From Geminocystis sp. NIES-3709 (GTDB taxonomy: Bacteria > Cyanobacteriota > Cyanobacteriia > Cyanobacteriales > Cyanobacteriaceae): a DNA stretch of 64,000 nt. Each line of letters starts with the position of its first letter. The stretch's first letter is position 1. Position numbers and translations under genes: made by a program. Below the pieces are notes generated by a model, which made no database searches, was not told the DNA's origin, and saw only the letters and a program-made list of their open reading frames with translations. Where the stretch lies: the NCBI RefSeq assembly GCF_001548115.1, contig NZ_AP014821.1, positions 3,909,262-3,973,261 on the forward strand, written 5' to 3'. Shown in pieces: positions 60,363 to 64,000 of the stretch.

Positions 60363-63300
60363 TTACTTTCTTTTCGTTAAAACTAAAGCCGCTTCCTTCC
60401 ATTTACCCATTTTGAGCAGAAGATTAGCCGCCTTGAGTTTGTTTCCAGAAAGTTGCCATGCTTTTATCGCTTCATCCCATTTACTTTCACCTTGTTGCTC
60501 ACAAGTATAAGCCACTTTATCCCACTGAGATATTTTACGCCAACATTCTTCAGCTAATGACCAGTATAAACCTTGTTCATAACATAATCCCGCTTTCATG
60601 ATTTTATCTTTATCTTCACTCTCTAACCAACATTGTGCCGCTTTTTCCCACTCTTTCAATTGTTGATAAGCGATCGCTACCATATCATACTGTTGTAAAT
60701 TTTGCCAACAATCTGCATTTTTTTGCCATAATTTCGCCTTTTGATAGCAAGTAGCCGCTTTTTCCCATTCAGAAATTAATTCCCACACTTCTCCAGCAGA
60801 TTCCCACTTCTGTTGTTTCTCAACCATCATCGCAACTTTATCCCACGCCTCTAACTTACGCCAACATTCTTCAGCTTGAGAAAAGAATTGGATAGTTTGA
60901 TAGACTTCTCCTGCTTTTTCCCATTCTTTTGCCAAGGTATAAGCCTCCCCCGCCTTATCTAGTTGGTTTTGTTTTTCACACATTAAAGCAACCATTAACC
61001 AGTTTTCCAATTGTCGCCAGAGGTTTTCAGCTAAATCCCAAAACTCCCCTTGTTGATAACAAACAGCCGCATTCTCTAAATGAGAAATTTGCAACCAAGC
61101 AGACGCAGCCTTCTCCCATTGTTGTTGTCTTTGCCAAATATCCGCAGCAAACTCCCATTTATCTTGTTTTTCACAGGCAATCGCCGCTTTTTGCCAATCA
61201 CCGATAACTAGCCAACAAGACTCAGCTTTACTCCAGTTTTCTAACATCTCATAACATCTTCCAGCATTTTCCATGTCATCTATGGCTAACCAAGCCTGGG
61301 CAGATTTTTCCCATTCCTCTTGTTTCTCACAGGTTAAAGCAACTTTTTGCCAATTTTGCAGTTGACGATAACAAGTCTCTGCGTTTTGCCAATCTTTATC
61401 TTTTTCATAGCAAATACCAGCTTTTTCTATTTCTCCTATTGTTAGCCATGCTTGTGAAGCGAATTGCCATTTTTGTTGAGTCTCACAGATTAAGGCGACT
61501 TTTTGCCAATTTTGCAGTTGACGATAACAAGTCTCTGCGTTTTGCCAATCTTTATCTTTTTCATAGCAAATACCAGCTTTTTCTATTTCTCCTATTTTTA
61601 ACCATGCTTGTGAAGCGAATTGCCATTTTTGTTGAGTCTCACAGATTAAGGCAACTTTTTGCCAATTTTGCAGTTGACGATAACAAGTTTCTGCATTTTG
61701 CCAGTCTTCACTTTTTTCGTAACAAATACCAGCTTTTTCTACTTCTTCTATTTTTAACCATGCAGATGCAGCTTTATCCCATTGTTGTTGATTTTCCCAT
61801 AATTGGGAAGCCATTTCCCATTTACCTTGTTTTTGATAAACCTCACCTAATTTTGTCCAATTTTCTATTTTTTGCCAACATTCTTCTGCTTTTGCCCATA
61901 ATTCTTCATTTTCGTAGCAAATTGCAGCATAATCCCATCGTTGAATTTTTTCCCATAGAGTTGCAGACTTTTCCCAGTTTCCTAAATTTTGCCAAATTTT
62001 TGCAGAATCTTCCCATTTTTCTTGTCTCTCACACATCAAGGCAACTCTTTCCCAATCTTCCAATTGACGATAACAATTTTCTGCTTCTTGCCATGCTTCT
62101 ATTTTTTCATAACAAAAAGCAGATTTTTCTTGGGGGTTAACTTTTTGCCAATTTTGTGCCGCTTCTAACCATTTTTCTTGTCTTTCACACATCAACGCCA
62201 CATTTACCCATTGTTGTAAATCTCGCCAACAATCTTCTGCTTTTTCCCAGTTTCTTGCCAATTCGTAATCGAGAGAAGCCTTCGATAAGTCTCCTAGACG
62301 AAACCAGATGTCTGCTGATTCTTGCCATTTGGATTGTTTTCGACAAAGGATAGCTACTTTTTGCCAATCTTGAAGATGACGAAAACAAACTTCTGCTTCT
62401 TCCCATGCGTCTATTTTTTCATAACACCATCCAGCTTGAGAAAATTGCCGTAATTTTTCCCATGCCTTTCCAGCTTGAGAAAACTGTTTTAATTCCTGCC
62501 ATAATTTAGCTGAAGATTCATAATCTCCTTTTTCAAAACAAGATAACGCCACCATATCCCAATTTTCCAATTCCCGCCAAAGATTTTCTGCTAACTGCCA
62601 TAATTCTCCTTGACAATAACATTTAGCGGCAGACTCTTTCTTGTCTATCTTCAACCATGCCCAAGCGGCTTTTTCCCATTGTTTTTGTTGTTGATAGGTA
62701 ATAGCCAGTTTTTCCCAGTTTTCTAATTTTAACCAACAAGACTCTGTTTTTAACCAAATTTGACCTTTTTCATAGCATAATCCAGCTTTTTTGGTTTCTT
62801 TTGCCATTTCCCAAGCAAAACCGGCTTTTTCCCATTGTTTCAATTTTTGCCAAATTTCTGCCGCTTCTTGCCATTTATGTTGAGATTCACAACAGGAAGC
62901 TACATTCGGTAAATAATTTAGTTTACGCCAACAGGCTTCTGCTTTTTGCCAACACATCCCCCGTTGATAACATTGGGCAGCTTGGGAAAGTTGAGAGATT
63001 TTGAGATAACATTGGGCGGCTTTTTGCCATTGTTGTAATTTTTGCCAAATTTTGGCAGACTCTTGCCATTTTTCCTGTGCTTGACAACACAAGGCAATTT
63101 TTTCCCATTGGTTTAATTTTCGCCAACAATTTTCTGCTTTTTCCCACTGAGATATTTTTTCATAACAAATACCGGCTTTTTCCCATTTATCAATTTTTTC
63201 CCATTCTTTAGCGGCTTTTTCCCATTGGTTTTCTTCTTCTCTAATTAAAGCGGTTTTTTCCCATGCTTTTAGTTTTTCCCACATCAAGGCACAACGGGAT

Positions 63301-64000
63301 AAGTCTCCTTTTTGACGATAAATTTTCTCGGCTTTAGAATAACATTTTTGGGCTTCTAAGGAATTATTTTGTTTTTGATATTCATCTCCTGCTTTTTCCC
63401 ATTCTTGGTTGAGTTTTAGACATTGTAAATAGTTATCATTATCTTCTGCCTGTTGATAACAAATACCCGCTAAATAATAAGAGTTATTTTGTTGAAAATA
63501 TCTACCTTTTTCTTGCCATTGTAAAGGAGTTAAGTTTCCCCATTTTTTTAACCATAAGTTATTATCTATCTCTTGCCAACAGTTAATGGCTTTTTCCCAA
63601 TTTTCTAATATATTCCATAAATCTCCTGCTTTTCCCCAGTCACCATCACTTTGTGCAATGTAAGGTTGAATTAATTTAGCTTGTTTATAGTTTTTCGTTT
63701 GCCAATAACATTCATAAGCCTGTTTCCATGCTCCATTATTATGATAGGATTGTACGATAGGGATTATATTATCAATAGGAGAAAAGGAGAAAAAGTTTTC
63801 TAAATCTTCAAAAGTACCTTTACCTAAATAATCTCTCAAAAAGGGGTATGTTTGTTCAAGGTTAAAAGTGGTTTCATAACAATAAATTTTGTTTTTCACA
63901 CTACCAAGACAAACATATAAATATTTTCTCAATAGATTATGGGCAATATCTTGATATTTTATATGATAAAAATAGCTGAAAAAATTCCAAAGGATGATTT
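60363..64000 (-). CDS. Giant Trp-rich TPR-like repeat protein, N-terminus beyond the window; probable SF1 helicase remnant upstream
   Basis: At least 1,211 codons; the frame is open to the right edge, so the TTG at 63932 is not the true start. The first visible residues include QDIAHNLLRKYLYVCLGSVK followed by NKIYCYE. This resembles motif VI of UvrD-type SF1 helicases (LYVAxTRAxxxLxxYE) with the Thr-Arg replaced by Gly-Ser. The rest is a solenoid of helical repeats about 20 residues long, built on W-x-x-A-x-x-C-W/Y and W-x-K-V-A-L-x-C-E-x-Q patterns (QNWQKVALICETQQKWQFAS). Known proteins joining such a helicase to TPR-like repeats include TRANK1-type proteins. The function is unknown; a scaffold or large nucleic-acid-associated machine is plausible. 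A 52-residue block is triplicated near the middle. Confidence 0.75.
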   Translation of the reverse strand, partial: IILWNFFSYFYHIKYQDIAHNLLRKYLYVCLGSVKNKIYCYETTFNLEQTYPFLRDYLGKGTFEDLENFFSFSPIDNIIPIVQSYHNNGAWKQAYECYWQTKNYKQAKLIQPYIAQSDGDWGKAGDLWNILENWEKAINCWQEIDNNLWLKKWGNLTPLQWQEKGRYFQQNNSYYLAGICYQQAEDNDNYLQCLKLNQEWEKAGDEYQKQNNSLEAQKCYSKAEKIYRQKGDLSRCALMWEKLKAWEKTALIREEENQWEKAAKEWEKIDKWEKAGICYEKISQWEKAENCWRKLNQWEKIALCCQAQEKWQESAKIWQKLQQWQKAAQCYLKISQLSQAAQCYQRGMCWQKAEACWRKLNYLPNVASCCESQHKWQEAAEIWQKLKQWEKAGFAWEMAKETKKAGLCYEKGQIWLKTESCWLKLENWEKLAITYQQQKQWEKAAWAWLKIDKKESAAKCYCQGELWQLAENLWRELENWDMVALSCFEKGDYESSAKLWQELKQFSQAGKAWEKLRQFSQAGWCYEKIDAWEEAEVCFRHLQDWQKVAILCRKQSKWQESADIWFRLGDLSKASLDYELARNWEKAEDCWRDLQQWVNVALMCERQEKWLEAAQNWQKVNPQEKSAFCYEKIEAWQEAENCYRQLEDWERVALMCERQEKWEDSAKIWQNLGNWEKSATLWEKIQRWDYAAICYENEELWAKAEECWQKIENWTKLGEVYQKQGKWEMASQLWENQQQWDKAASAWLKIEEVEKAGICYEKSEDWQNAETCYRQLQNWQKVALICETQQKWQFASQAWLKIGEIEKAGICYEKDKDWQNAETCYRQLQNWQKVALICETQQKWQFASQAWLTIGEIEKAGICYEKDKDWQNAETCYRQLQNWQKVALTCEKQEEWEKSAQAWLAIDDMENAGRCYEMLENWSKAESCWLVIGDWQKAAIACEKQDKWEFAADIWQRQQQWEKAASAWLQISHLENAAVCYQQGEFWDLAENLWRQLENWLMVALMCEKQNQLDKAGEAYTLAKEWEKAGEVYQTIQFFSQAEECWRKLEAWDKVAMMVEKQQKWESAGEVWELISEWEKAATCYQKAKLWQKNADCWQNLQQYDMVAIAYQQLKEWEKAAQCWLESEDKDKIMKAGLCYEQGLYWSLAEECWRKISQWDKVAYTCEQQGESKWDEAIKAWQLSGNKLKAANLLLKMGKWKEAALVLTKRK
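61342..61809 (-). repeat. Three tandem copies of a 156-base coding repeat
   Basis: Within the giant repeat gene, equivalent positions at 61342, 61498 and 61654 mark a 156-base (52-residue) period. The first two periods are nearly identical at DNA level, including silent sites; the third begins to diverge. This shows recent in-frame expansion by unequal exchange or slippage. Confidence 0.85.

Noticed and set aside
61439-62353. Plus-strand Leu/Phe-rich frames opposite the giant repeat gene
   Set aside because: They are mirror products of the repeated Trp/Gln/Lys codons on the minus strand and show no independent coding features.
63932-63932. TTG at 63932 as the start of the giant repeat protein
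   Set aside because: The frame is open upstream to the window edge and those residues look coding (QDIAHNLLRKYLYV), so the gene begins outside the window.

Overview
The window looks like a chromosomal segment of a unicellular, AT-rich cyanobacterium of the Geminocystis/Cyanobacterium type. Evidence: a beta-carboxysome operon (ccmK2-K1-L-M-N), a ferredoxin-NADP reductase carrying a phycobilisome-linker domain, a stand-alone CpcD-type linker, the cyanobacterial sigma factor SigG, a PucC-family pigment-related transporter, and many CGATCG / GCGATCGC (HIP1-type) sites. The genus is an inference from gene content and composition. I saw no tRNA, rRNA or CRISPR array.

Layout. 0-7 kb: an edge-truncated gene, folB, sigG with a membrane anti-sigma-like partner, small unknown proteins, and a photolyase followed by a protein vaguely reminiscent of Rad52/ERF proteins. 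7-12 kb: a DUF2808 secreted protein and the carboxysome operon, all on the minus strand. 12-15.5 kb: a glycosyltransferase, a degenerate Nudix-like protein and a fossil IS5-type insertion sequence. 15.7-18.7 kb: a PucC-type transporter converging on a cpcD-petH pair. 19.8-27.6 kb and 36.2-43.9 kb: two paralogous five-gene chemosensory operons (CheY, CheW, MCP, hybrid CheA, PatA-type regulator) in the same order and orientation. Between them (27.7-36 kb) lie a class II amidotransferase, an HPP-family putative nitrite transporter, a flavoprotein fused to a persulfide-dioxygenase-like domain, a rhodanese, an MgtC protein, a secreted propeller-like protein and a sulfate-binding protein. 44-50.4 kb: housekeeping genes glyA, purU, cysH, mnmA, a response regulator and lipA. 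50.7-54.2 kb: cytochrome c oxidase ctaCDE. 54.2-60.2 kb: a NYN-LOTUS protein, a ClC-CBS-USP channel, DUF309 and an ABC exporter. 60.4 kb to the right edge: a very large Trp-rich TPR-like repeat protein, open to the edge, whose first visible residues resemble the end of an SF1 (UvrD-type) helicase.

How the genes fit together: the ccm genes build the carboxysome shell and its Rubisco-organising core. petH and cpcD link phycobilisomes to NADPH production. The two Che clusters probably control type IV pilus motility with different sensory inputs, because the MCP sensor domains have diverged while the signalling domains are nearly unchanged. The genes between them lean toward sulfur and anion chemistry. 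The points I consider most worth a second look are the helicase-like/TPR giant at the right edge, the flavoprotein-persulfide dioxygenase fusion, the duplicated chemosensory cluster, the zinc-ribbon/RelE-like small protein, and the ClC protein whose gating glutamate is replaced by arginine. Several start codons were revised: ccmM is moved to a GTG with a strong ribosome site, and sigG, lipA, both MCPs, cheA1, ccmK2, the sulfate-binding protein and the gene at 3702-4478 are moved to internal ATGs.
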